Shown here piece after piece: positions 16,048 to 24,079 of a DNA stretch of 63,312 bases. The translations under genes were made by a program, and so were the position numbers. Source of the DNA: Nanobdellota archaeon (lineage in GTDB: Archaea > Nanobdellota > Nanobdellia > Woesearchaeales > GCA-2686295); NCBI GenBank assembly GCA_018817005.1, contig JAHIUF010000015.1, positions 1-63,312 on the forward strand, written 5' to 3'. The notes below the pieces were generated by a model. The model ran no database searches and was not told the DNA's origin. It was given only the letters and a program-made list of their open reading frames with translations. Position 1 is the stretch's first letter. Each line of letters starts with the position of its first letter.

Positions 16048-17094
16048 ATGAGTTATTTTGAAAAAGAAGTCATTAAATTAAAAAAAGAAATAAACAAAGA
16101 ACTAAAAACACTGATTAATAAAAAACTAGACAATACTTCTTTTGAAAAAATTATAAAACAATTTGTTCTCTCCGGTGGAAAAAGACTTCGACCAATAATT
16201 TTACTTCAAGCATATAAAGGTGTTGATGGAAAAAAGAACATCATCTCAGAAGCGCTAAGTGTTGAATTGTTCCATAACTCAACACTAATACATGATGATT
16301 TAATGGATGAAGACGAACAAAGAAGAGGTATGCCAACAGTTCAAAAAGAGTTAAAAGATTATTTCCTAAAAAAGCATTGTGAAAAGGAATATGCAGGTGT
16401 TTTGTTCAATAAAAAATCATCAAAAAATGCTGTTGCTAATACAATAATTGCTGGAAATATTCTTCTAATAATAGGATCTGAATGCTTAACCGAATCAAAA
16501 ATCGAGCCTAAAAAAATCACAGAAGCAATCAATGTTTATAACAAAGCATATTATCTTGTTAACAAAGGACAAGTAATGGATGTTGCTTTTGAAAATAAAA
16601 AAAAAGTTTCAGAAAAAGAATATCTGGACATGGCGACAAAAAAAACTGCCGAACTTATAAAAGCATCAATTGAAATTGGAGCGATACTTGGTGGAGCTAA
16701 CAAAAGACAAATCAAAAAGTTAAAAGATTACGCTGAAAACATAGCGATCGCATTTCAAATCCATGATGACTTAATGGACGTGGATTTAGAAATGAACAAA
16801 GGTAGAGCAGTGGGGTCGGATATCATACAAGGGAAAAAAACACTTCCGATAATAAAGGCTTTGAAAAAAGACAAAAAAATAATACAAATATTAAACAAAT
16901 CTGTTAAGACAAAAAAAGATTTATCACAAGCAATAACAATATTAAATAAAACAGGTGCAATAGACTACTGTAAAAAACTCTGCAAAAAAAAAACTATGGC
17001 TGGAGTAAAAAGTCTTTTAGAAGCAAAGCTTGAAAAAAGCTCTGAAGAATTCTTTTTAAAACTAGCAGAAAATTTGCTTACAAGAAAAAATTAA
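16048..17094 (+). CDS. Trans-polyprenyl diphosphate synthase (GGPP synthase family)
   Basis: A 348-residue isoprenoid synthase that condenses isopentenyl diphosphate with allylic diphosphates to build the archaeal lipid chain or a longer polyprenyl chain. The first Asp-rich motif is HDDLMDEDEQRRG (D83, D84, D87), the second is FQIHDDLMDVD, and GGKRLRPI and KKTLPIIKAL are also present. Ser78 occupies the position five residues before the first Asp motif, where archaeal GGPP synthases usually carry Phe. Since this position limits chain length, products longer than C20 are possible. ATG 16048 follows the TATA box (ATATTTAAAG, about 16013-16022) by about 27 nt. It is convergent, overlapping by 4 bp, with the next gene. 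Confidence 0.9.
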   Translation: MSYFEKEVIKLKKEINKELKTLINKKLDNTSFEKIIKQFVLSGGKRLRPIILLQAYKGVDGKKNIISEALSVELFHNSTLIHDDLMDEDEQRRGMPTVQKELKDYFLKKHCEKEYAGVLFNKKSSKNAVANTIIAGNILLIIGSECLTESKIEPKKITEAINVYNKAYYLVNKGQVMDVAFENKKKVSEKEYLDMATKKTAELIKASIEIGAILGGANKRQIKKLKDYAENIAIAFQIHDDLMDVDLEMNKGRAVGSDIIQGKKTLPIIKALKKDKKIIQILNKSVKTKKDLSQAITILNKTGAIDYCKKLCKKKTMAGVKSLLEAKLEKSSEEFFLKLAENLLTRKN

Positions 17095-17489
17095 TTATCC
17101 ATCAATTCAATTAGTTCTTTTTGTTTTGCTTCAATTTCATCTAGTAAAGATTCTGCTTGTTTCATCTTATGATATTCATTTTTAATTTCAGGAGATTCTA
17201 ATGCAAGCAAAATACTAAATAATTCTTTGTTTTCAATTCGTTCGCCATCAATCTTGAACTTTCTTGAAGGACCTTGATACAAAAGATTCCATTCATCAGC
17301 GCCTTTTTCTTTTATATAACAAGTTGTGTGAAAATCTGGCTGTATTGCAAAAACATCATGATAATTTCTGTCTTTTGATTCACACACAATGCCTTCGATT
17401 GCTGAATGTTTTTCTGGAAAAAAAGCTTCATATGTTCTATTTTCAATCAACACTTCTGTTGAAACACCGTCATATTGAGGATTATTCAT
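17091..17489 (-). CDS. Unknown protein; donor of the duplicated promoter and N-terminus
   Basis: A 132-residue soluble protein (MNNPQYDGVSTEVLIENRTY...) with a mainly beta N-terminal half (Tyr, Phe and Trp-rich) and a C-terminal helix (about 105-132). The ATG at 17489 is chosen because GGTG lies 8 nt upstream and the TATA box (CATTTAAAATA) is too close for the upstream GTG. Its first 28 codons, ribosome binding site and promoter are present again, 817 bp upstream, fused to the HldE-like gene. Here the frame continues normally, so this is taken as the original copy. Function unknown. Confidence 0.65.
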   Translation of the reverse strand: MNNPQYDGVSTEVLIENRTYEAFFPEKHSAIEGIVCESKDRNYHDVFAIQPDFHTTCYIKEKGADEWNLLYQGPSRKFKIDGERIENKELFSILLALESPEIKNEYHKMKQAESLLDEIEAKQKELIELMDN

Positions 17490-17533
17490 TTGTTCATCAC
17501 CAATAATGGTAATCACATTTTTATTTTAAATGT
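17406..17533. repeat. 128-bp direct duplication, copy 1 (source)
   Basis: Covers the promoter, ribosome binding site and first 28 codons of the 17091-17489 gene. Copy 2 is at 18223-18350, in the same orientation, offset 817 bp, with no gaps and 123 of 128 positions identical by eye. Confidence 0.9.
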
Positions 17534-17670
17534 TTGGGTGATTGTATCTTCTTATTTATATTTTTAGCAAAAGATTGATGTAGAATGATAAAACTAACTA
17601 ATAAGACTTATTAAGAAATAGAGTTAACATACGCAGCGTATTTATTTACCGCATTTTTTTAAGAGAAGTT

Positions 17671-18306
17671 TTATTTTTTGTTATTTATTCTTTCAATAAT
17701 ATTTGTTGTTGAGAATCCTTTTTCTAAAGGAATTAATATGACTTTTCCACCGTATTTTTCTACAATTTTTCTTTCAGGCATTGGTTTGTTAGAATAATCC
17801 TCTCCTTTTGCTTGAATTGTTGGTTTTATTTTTTTTATCAAATCCGAAGGGTTGTTTTCATTAAAAAAAACAATATAATCAACACATGTAAGCGCAGCCA
17901 ACATTTCTGCCCTTTCATTCTCATTAATTATTGGTCTATTAATACCTTTTAATTTTCTAATAGAATTATCAGTATTAAATCCTATTATTAAAAAATCTCC
18001 TAACATTTTGCATTTTTCAAGTAATCTTACATGTCCTACATGCAATATGTCAAAACAACCATTGGTAAAAACTACAGTTTTACCTTTTTTCTTAAATGAT
18101 TTGGATATCTTGCTTATTTCATCTTTTGTTTTTATCTTTGAGTTTTCTTTTTTAAAAATATTAATTAATTCTTCATTTGTTACAACAGCTGTTCCAGATT
18201 TACTAACTACTATGCCTGCGGCATGTTTTTCTGGAAAAAAAGCTTCATATGTTCTATTTTCAATCAACACTTCTGTTGAAACACCATCATATTGAGGATT
18301 ATTCAT
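17671..18306 (-). CDS. HldE/RfaE C-terminal nucleotidyltransferase with a transplanted N-terminus
   Basis: A 211-residue protein. Residues 1-28 are nearly identical to the N-terminus of the neighbouring 17091-17489 gene. From about residue 29 it reads AAGIVVSKSGTAVVTNEEL, the linker that joins the kinase and adenylyltransferase halves of bifunctional HldE. Then follows a complete cytidylyltransferase-like domain: VVFTNGCFDILHVGHV (HxGH motif), RPIINENERAEML, and the final STTNIIERI. The domain transfers a nucleotide onto a sugar 1-phosphate (ADP-heptose synthesis in bacteria). The kinase half is absent and no remnant lies before the next gene. The promoter is also the duplicated one. Confidence 0.85.
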   Translation of the reverse strand: MNNPQYDGVSTEVLIENRTYEAFFPEKHAAGIVVSKSGTAVVTNEELINIFKKENSKIKTKDEISKISKSFKKKGKTVVFTNGCFDILHVGHVRLLEKCKMLGDFLIIGFNTDNSIRKLKGINRPIINENERAEMLAALTCVDYIVFFNENNPSDLIKKIKPTIQAKGEDYSNKPMPERKIVEKYGGKVILIPLEKGFSTTNIIERINNKK

Positions 18307-18350
18307 TTGTTCAACACCAATAATAGGAATCATATTTTTATTTTAAATGT
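18223..18350. repeat. 128-bp direct duplication, copy 2 (fused to the HldE-like gene)
   Basis: Same orientation as copy 1 with five substitutions, three of them between the TATA box and the ribosome binding site. Its gene-proximal edge, just after the EKH codons, abuts the linker of an HldE-type gene. Confidence 0.9.
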
Positions 18351-18379
18351 ATTTATTTTGTAAAAGAAATTCAAAAGAT

Positions 18380-19102
18380 TTATCGTCCAAATCTTCTTTC
18401 ACGATCAGCAAATTCTTCAAGCACTTTTAAAAAATCTTCTTTTTCAAATTCAGGCCAACATTTTTCTAAAAAAAACCATTCTGAATAATTACTTTGCCAT
18501 ATTAGAAAGTTTGATGTACGCTTATCACCGCCAGTTCTAATTATCAAATCTGGTTCATCAATGATGTATAAATAATTTTGAAATATTTCTTCATTTATCG
18601 TTTCAACATCTACTTTTCCGTTTTTTAAGTCTTTTCCAAGTCTAATCACAGCATCTATTACTTCTTCTCTTCCACCATATGCAATTGCGAAGTTAACTAT
18701 GTATTTCTTGTTGTTTTTCGTTTTTTCCATTACTTTTTCTAATACTTCACGCACATCGTTTGGAAGAAGATGAATCCGACCGATGATATTCACCCTAAGA
18801 CCTTCTTTCATCACTTCATCGTCATTTAGAATCCTTAAAAATTCTTTTTTGAATATATTCATTATATAATCGAATTCTTCTTTTGGTCGGTTCAGATTCT
18901 GCATTGAAAAAGAGTAAAGAGTTATTTCTTTTACACCTAAATCCCTACACCACTTCAAAAGCTCTTCAACTTTTTTTGCACCCCATTCATGACCTTTCCA
19001 AGGTTTCATCATTAAGCGTTTTGCAAATCGTCTATTACCATCAAGAATTATACCTACGTGTTTTGGAATGGTGTTTTTTGTTGGTTTGAAATTTTGAGAC
19101 AT
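18380..19102 (-). CDS. uppS: Cis-prenyltransferase (undecaprenyl diphosphate synthase family)
   Basis: A 240-residue Z-type prenyl diphosphate synthase that elongates short allylic diphosphates into the long polyprenyl carrier used for glycosylation or envelope assembly. Conserved stretches: HVGIILDGNRRFAKR (catalytic Asp), ITLYSFSMQNLNRP, FAIAYGGREEV, DLIIRTGGDKRTSNFLIWQ and the final WPEFEKEDF. Length is typical. A TATA-like CCTTTAAAAATAA lies 30 nt upstream, in a region shared with the divergent transglutaminase gene. Confidence 0.92.
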   Translation of the reverse strand: MSQNFKPTKNTIPKHVGIILDGNRRFAKRLMMKPWKGHEWGAKKVEELLKWCRDLGVKEITLYSFSMQNLNRPKEEFDYIMNIFKKEFLRILNDDEVMKEGLRVNIIGRIHLLPNDVREVLEKVMEKTKNNKKYIVNFAIAYGGREEVIDAVIRLGKDLKNGKVDVETINEEIFQNYLYIIDEPDLIIRTGGDKRTSNFLIWQSNYSEWFFLEKCWPEFEKEDFLKVLEEFADRERRFGR

Positions 19103-19156
19103 TTATATGGTAAAAATAGAATTATTTTTAAAGGTTACTATAAATAATATTTTATC

Positions 19157-19819
19157 ATGAACAAACTACCAACATTTCCTGAAGTAGTGGAAGAAAAGAA
19201 AAGAAGTCCACTCAGATATATTCTTGCAGTATTCTTGATTTTTTTATTGATTGTAATGATTATTCCATATTATAATATAAAACTTGACCCCAGACCTGAA
19301 AACATACCATCTGTTGAGGATGTTTTTTTCTTTGAAGGCACACTTTCAAACAAGACGTATCACATCTCCACAGTACAAGATTTCAAAGAATTTGTTGATC
19401 CTACAAATCCAGTCATCAAAAGAACTGCAAATCTTATTGCTACAAAGACTTGTTCTGGAGAAAGAGTTTGTCAAGCGAAAGCCATGTATTATTTTGTGAG
19501 AGACAATATTGAATATGTGCCTGACCCTGTAAATTTTGAATATGTTGAACCCGCTGTTGAAGTATTGTTTTCTAAAGGTGCTGATTGTGAATCAGGGACT
19601 TTTCTGCTCGCATCTTTGCTTGAATCAATTGGTGTGGATACAGAATTAGTGTTTGTTCCTAAACACGCTTTTTTAAGGGCAAAAATTCCTGATGCTTTAA
19701 AAAGCTATAAAATTGAAGGTTGGGTGTACTTGGATTGGACTTGTAAGAATTGTGAGTTTGGAGAAATTCCTTTAGGTAATTCTTTTGAGAAAAGAACTTT
19801 TCTTGATGTTGGTCGATGA
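19157..19819 (+). CDS. Membrane-anchored transglutaminase-like cysteine protein
   Basis: A 220-residue protein with an N-terminal membrane anchor (about 21-38, YILAVFLIFLLIVMIIPYY) and a transglutaminase-like domain. Candidate catalytic triad: C144 in GADCESGTFLLASLL, H170 in VPKHAFLRA, D193 in VYLDWTC. Additional cysteines (CSGERVC, CKNC) may form disulfides or bind metal. Such archaeal proteins are usually proteases or peptide-processing enzymes on the outside of the cell; the exact reaction is not known. It is divergent from uppS and convergent with the CBS gene. Confidence 0.82.
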   Translation: MNKLPTFPEVVEEKKRSPLRYILAVFLIFLLIVMIIPYYNIKLDPRPENIPSVEDVFFFEGTLSNKTYHISTVQDFKEFVDPTNPVIKRTANLIATKTCSGERVCQAKAMYYFVRDNIEYVPDPVNFEYVEPAVEVLFSKGADCESGTFLLASLLESIGVDTELVFVPKHAFLRAKIPDALKSYKIEGWVYLDWTCKNCEFGEIPLGNSFEKRTFLDVGR

Positions 19820-19825
19820 TTTGAT

Positions 19826-20365
19826 TTATCTGCATTCAGGACATTTTTTCATGCCATCAATTTCTAAAAGACTATCTGAAAAGTTACCGCATGACTCACA
19901 AAGACCTGACTCTTCCCTAAGAGGTTTTGTATCTTCTTCCCGAAGTCGTATTTTTTCAACTAGTAACTCAAAAAGTTGAGGCTCTATTTTTAAGATATCT
20001 TTCATAGTTAAAAATCCAACAAATTTATCGTCATCAACAACCGGGAGATGCCTAATATCATTGTTTCTCATCATAAGCATGGCATCGTATATGTCTTTAT
20101 CGGGTGTTACTGTGAAAAGATTTGTAACCATTATTTCTCGCGCTAACACTTCCTTGGGATTTCTGTTTTTAGCCACTACTTTGTAAACCATATCTTGTTC
20201 AGTTATTATTCCATGAACAACTTTTCCATCTTTTACTAGTATGCTGCCAACTGAGAATTTTTTCATCATCTTTGCGCATTCCTCGGCGGTATAGTGTTCT
20301 TGTACACAGATAGGTTTAGTGGTCATGGCATCAAAAACCCTTATGCCTGTTTTTACATTACTCAT
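19826..20365 (-). CDS. CBS-pair protein with C-terminal zinc ribbon
   Basis: A 179-residue protein: two tandem CBS domains (about 10-65 and 73-130; signature stretches SVGSILVKDGKVVHGIITEQD and HLPVVDDDKFVGFLTMKDIL), then a charged linker and a C-terminal zinc ribbon (CESC ... CPEC). CBS pairs bind adenine nucleotides and act as energy sensors. The added ribbon suggests contact with nucleic acid or another protein. The ATG lies about 25 nt after a TATA-like CTTTTTAAAC. Confidence 0.88.
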   Translation of the reverse strand: MSNVKTGIRVFDAMTTKPICVQEHYTAEECAKMMKKFSVGSILVKDGKVVHGIITEQDMVYKVVAKNRNPKEVLAREIMVTNLFTVTPDKDIYDAMLMMRNNDIRHLPVVDDDKFVGFLTMKDILKIEPQLFELLVEKIRLREEDTKPLREESGLCESCGNFSDSLLEIDGMKKCPECR

Positions 20366-20412
20366 TTTAATTAGAAAAAGTTATCTCTGTTTAAAAAGAT
20401 TACTGTTATCTG

Positions 20413-20480
20413 GAATGTGACAATAGTTATTGGATTGCTTTTCACATTCTATTGTCTAAAGGAAATTATTATCAGTCTAA
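20413..20480 (-). other. Structured intergenic segment upstream of the CBS gene
   Basis: Two pairs of complementary blocks interleave: GAATGTGA (20413-20420) with TCACATTC (20442-20449), and ACAATAG (20420-20426) with CTATTGT (20449-20455), which is the pattern of an H-type pseudoknot. A third imperfect stem (CTAAAGG with CCTTTAG) lies to the right and extends past 20480. It may be a terminator for the long gene at 20514 or a leader structure. Confidence 0.35.
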
Positions 20481-20513
20481 TTTTTAATTACCTTTAGTAA
20501 TCGACCGATTGTT

Positions 20514-22334
20514 TTAGTAATTTATAAGTATCTCGACGTCTTTTCCGAAGATGTTTTTTAAGTCTTCAAAAATTGGCTCTTTTATAAATGCTTTTTCAGG
20601 TATTTCAATTGCGGCAAGAGCTTTTTCTAACTCTTCAAGATTTGATTTACTTATAGATCCTAACGAACCTTTTTCTGTTATTTCTGCTTTTGATATATCT
20701 TTATCATCATTGTCAATGTCATGGATTATATATGCTTCTTTTCCAAGCAGTATTACTTCTCCATATTTTTTTCCGTGCTTGACACGAATCTTTGTTCTTT
20801 CGAGTTCTCGTCCTCTTTTTCTTTGAATGTATTCTACGAGGAACTTGATGAGTTCTCTTCCTTCTTTCATAACCTTGTGTATTTCTGTTTTTGTAAGTTT
20901 TTTTGCATCATAGTCTTTTTTGGCTTTTGAAATGGTTTTTAACACTCTTAAAAACTTTTCAGGTATTAGGCCTTTGTTTATAACTTCTGATCCAAATACT
21001 GTTATTATGTCTGTATCCTTTACTCGTTCTATTCCTTCAAGCCTTAAAATATCTCTAATAATGGTTACGACACTTTCATATGTGTGTAGGACTGATTCTT
21101 CTTCTTTTAAGGTTTCTATTTGTTCAAATAGTTTATTTAGTCTTTTCAGGTATTTTTCTGCATCTGATAATAAGACATCCAGTTCTTTTCCTGAAAGTTC
21201 TTTTTTTGTTCCGTGTTCCATGTCTTTTCTTACTTTTATATTTCTTTTTAATATATCAACATATTCTTTTTCCAAAAGTTTGTCTTTTTCAACGAACACC
21301 TCTGTTAATACATCCGGTGTTTCTTTAGGTGTTGGTGGTGGAACTCCATACATCATAAGGGCTGCTTGTGATGGGGTTAGTATTGCATAAAACAAATCTT
21401 CCATACCTATATCTTTAATTTTTAGTTTTACTCGCTCTATCATTTGTTCGCCGGTTGATTTAAACATCTCAATTGCTTCTGGACTTGGTTTGACACGACC
21501 CATGTGAAGTAATTGTTTCCAGGGCATAAATATTCCTCTGTCATAAAATGGTACTCCATCTCTTAGGAAAGTAAAGATTATTGGGTTTGCTTCTTTGATG
21601 TTCTCCCAGAAATCTGTAAGAATATATACTTGCACATTTAATTTGTTCTCGATTCCGGTCATCTTTCCTGCATCGATACCCATTCCTATTATTATGGCTC
21701 TGAGTTTATCTTTTAATTCTGCGCGAGTCATCTTTTTTACGTCTGTGTCGTCGATAACAATGAATACATCTATGTCTGATTCTGGTGTTGCTCTTCCTTG
21801 GACAAGTGATCCTGCAAGAACATATGAAACAATATATTTTTCGAATTTCTTTAGAACCATTGTTTTGTGTATTTCTGCAATTTTTATTGCTGCAAGCATT
21901 CCTTTATCAAAAACAGGGGCAGACATAGCTATCATTTGTAAGAGATCATATTTTGCATCATAGCAAGATTGCCATAGTTCTGTTAATATTATTGTTTCAA
22001 CATTAAGATTTTTGTCAATGTCTTCAGCCATTTTTGCGATGATTGTTGTGAGCTTTTCTTTTAGCTCTTCTTTGGACATTTTCTGGCTGTCTGAATCATC
22101 TATTAGAACTAATGTGTTTATTTTTTCTTTATTCTTGTCATCTTTTTCTGGGGGCAAAAGTGCGATGCCCATGATGTAATTATCAAATTTTTCTAAAAGT
22201 TTTTTTTGGAATTGATCTAGCTTTTCTTTTATCGCTTCAAGCTTCTTTTTTGTTTCGTCAGGAATATCTATTTGTAATTGATCTATTTGTTGATTTGGAG
22301 TATCTGATTTTTTCTCTGATTTTTTCTTAGCCAA
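20514..22334 (-). CDS. Nucleotidyltransferase-HEPN fusion protein
   Basis: A 606-residue protein with two copies of a minimal nucleotidyltransferase-like domain. The second (about 160-275) keeps the active-site pattern AGSLVQGRATPESDIDVF (GS, G and the D-x-D pair). The first (about 45-150) aligns in VLIDDSDSQKMSKEELKEKL but has lost the GS and SDID residues. A helical region follows whose VRKDMEH fits the HEPN RX4H motif (Arg and His near 369 and 374), then a small C-terminal domain. MNT and HEPN proteins usually form toxin-antitoxin pairs; here they are on one chain. The TTG at 22334 is preferred because GGTGAT lies at the correct distance. Confidence 0.7.
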   Translation of the reverse strand: MAKKKSEKKSDTPNQQIDQLQIDIPDETKKKLEAIKEKLDQFQKKLLEKFDNYIMGIALLPPEKDDKNKEKINTLVLIDDSDSQKMSKEELKEKLTTIIAKMAEDIDKNLNVETIILTELWQSCYDAKYDLLQMIAMSAPVFDKGMLAAIKIAEIHKTMVLKKFEKYIVSYVLAGSLVQGRATPESDIDVFIVIDDTDVKKMTRAELKDKLRAIIIGMGIDAGKMTGIENKLNVQVYILTDFWENIKEANPIIFTFLRDGVPFYDRGIFMPWKQLLHMGRVKPSPEAIEMFKSTGEQMIERVKLKIKDIGMEDLFYAILTPSQAALMMYGVPPPTPKETPDVLTEVFVEKDKLLEKEYVDILKRNIKVRKDMEHGTKKELSGKELDVLLSDAEKYLKRLNKLFEQIETLKEEESVLHTYESVVTIIRDILRLEGIERVKDTDIITVFGSEVINKGLIPEKFLRVLKTISKAKKDYDAKKLTKTEIHKVMKEGRELIKFLVEYIQRKRGRELERTKIRVKHGKKYGEVILLGKEAYIIHDIDNDDKDISKAEITEKGSLGSISKSNLEELEKALAAIEIPEKAFIKEPIFEDLKNIFGKDVEILINY

Positions 22335-22478
22335 ATATATCACCTTTATTCTTTTTTTTACAATGAGTAGATTGTATAGTTTTTATTATAAATTCGATGT
22401 TTATAAATATTACGCTATTATTCTCTGAAATCGAAAGGTTTATTAAGTTGTTATGCCTCATAAATAGTGGTGGTAATT

Positions 22479-23168
22479 ATGGATGAAAAAAAAGAAAAAC
22501 CAGAGGATGATTGGGATTATGATAATATTGACAAGACTATTGAATCAAGAAAAACAGATATGGATGGAATTATTGGTTCTGTTAAAGCCATGGATAGTCA
22601 TTTAAATTACAAGATTGCGGAAATTCTTAAGAAGTATAGTGGCGAAGGAACTATCAAATATACTATTCTAGAAGAAGGTCATAAAGATTATAATGAAAAA
22701 GCTAAGAAAGAGGTTGAAGATCTTGTTGATAAGGTTTATGATGTTAATTCTGATATTCATCCACTTAAAGATGTTTTAAGCGGTGATATGTTAAAAAATA
22801 ATTATTTTAACAAGAAAATGATTGATGGCATCTACACACCTCACAAGAATAAAATTAAGCAATCTGTGGGTAAAAAGGATTTTATGGCTATTGCTGAAGA
22901 TGAACAAACAGCGAATTTTAAGAAACTCAACAATGAACTTTTTCAGCATTCGATAGAAGACATAAACCCGGACAAACATGGTGATGGTTGGATGAAATAT
23001 CTTATTAAAGAACATAATCTTGATGAAGAAAAGATACATAAAGATTCTATGAGAAGAAATATTCAAAATTATGCGTTTGGTCACATAACTAGGCAATTTA
23101 ATAAAGATAAGTTATATTCAGAACATCATAAATATTTAAACGATAAAAAGACTAAAGAAGAAAAGTAA
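22479..23168 (+). CDS. Unknown helical protein, paralog 1
   Basis: A 229-residue, charged, helical protein (MDEKKEKPEDDWDYDNIDKT...). It is related to the next gene over most of its length: I.S.K.. followed by I.EI.K.LK, GKK.F, and IDANPD versus INPDKH blocks align. The ATG at 22479 follows a GGTGGT ribosome binding site; the TATA-like GGTTTATTAAG is at about 22437-22447. No signal peptide or known motif. Confidence 0.6.
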   Translation: MDEKKEKPEDDWDYDNIDKTIESRKTDMDGIIGSVKAMDSHLNYKIAEILKKYSGEGTIKYTILEEGHKDYNEKAKKEVEDLVDKVYDVNSDIHPLKDVLSGDMLKNNYFNKKMIDGIYTPHKNKIKQSVGKKDFMAIAEDEQTANFKKLNNELFQHSIEDINPDKHGDGWMKYLIKEHNLDEEKIHKDSMRRNIQNYAFGHITRQFNKDKLYSEHHKYLNDKKTKEEK

Positions 23169-23312
23169 TTTTTCTTTATTTTTTAATTTATTTCTAATTT
23201 TTGATTGAATCTATTGTCATTCTGCTTAGAATTAAGGGTACCTCTTTTGGTTTTTTGTATTGTAAACCACAGGTAGTATTTAAATATTTTTATTTTAATC
23301 ACTTAATAGTAG

Positions 23313-23335
23313 TTAAAAAACGAAAGATTTATATA
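23313..23335 (+). promoter_or_regulatory. Strong BRE/TATA promoter, identical to one in the mobile element
   Basis: An A-rich BRE (AAAAAACGAAAG) followed by ATTTATATA, 25 nt before the ATG at 23360. The same 23-nt sequence occurs at 42535-42557 in front of the mobile element's main operon. Confidence 0.75.
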
Positions 23336-23359
23336 CTTGAAAGAATCATAACAAGTAAA

Positions 23360-24028
23360 ATGACTGAACAAACCCTAACAAACATAATCGATGGAAAGAT
23401 TGAAACACTGAAAAATGATGCTGAAAACACAATCGGCATGATTAAAGCATGGCAAGGAAACATCTTCTATGAAATAACAAAGATGCTGAAAGAAAAAAAA
23501 GGAAAAGTAGATTACTCAGCACTACAAGAAGAAGAAATAAAAAACGCAGCAGAAGCAATAATAGAAAGCGCATACAGTCTTGAAAATGCAAACAACCCAT
23601 TGCATGGAATTGTTAATAAAACAGACAACGCATTCATAGACTCGATGATTACAAACACATTCTTACCGGACAAAAGCAAATTATTAAGCGCACTAGGAAA
23701 AAAAGGATTTGTAAATGTTTATGATCTCACGATAAGTGAAAAAACAGATTCACTAAAAGAACAATCTATAAGCACGATTTTATCAGGACTTAAGATTGAT
23801 GCAAACCCGGATATTTACACGAACTACTTAATGCAAACATACAACGTAATGCCAAACGAAGTAAACGTGCCAACAATGAAAGCAGGAGTGAAAAACTTTA
23901 TGGAATATCACTTGTATGGAAAGCTAAACAAAGACGTGATAAAAAAGAATGCTGCGCCAGAAAAACCTACAAGCAACTTGACATTGCCAGGAACTTCAGG
24001 ATACGAAGAAATATTGCGACGATTATAA
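23360..24028 (+). CDS. Unknown helical protein, paralog 2
   Basis: A 222-residue paralog of the preceding product (MTEQTLTNIIDGKIETLKND...). Shared features are the GKKGFVNVYDL block, a PDIYTNYLMQ helix region and a final helical stretch; this copy ends in a Pro/Thr-rich tail (ILRRL at the end). ATG 23360 is chosen because the strong promoter at 23313-23335 puts transcription start almost at this codon. Function unknown. Confidence 0.6.
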   Translation: MTEQTLTNIIDGKIETLKNDAENTIGMIKAWQGNIFYEITKMLKEKKGKVDYSALQEEEIKNAAEAIIESAYSLENANNPLHGIVNKTDNAFIDSMITNTFLPDKSKLLSALGKKGFVNVYDLTISEKTDSLKEQSISTILSGLKIDANPDIYTNYLMQTYNVMPNEVNVPTMKAGVKNFMEYHLYGKLNKDVIKKNAAPEKPTSNLTLPGTSGYEEILRRL

Positions 24029-24079
24029 AAACAAAAAAAATAGTTTTTTATTTTTTTCTTTAATTTTCTTTTTCTATTC

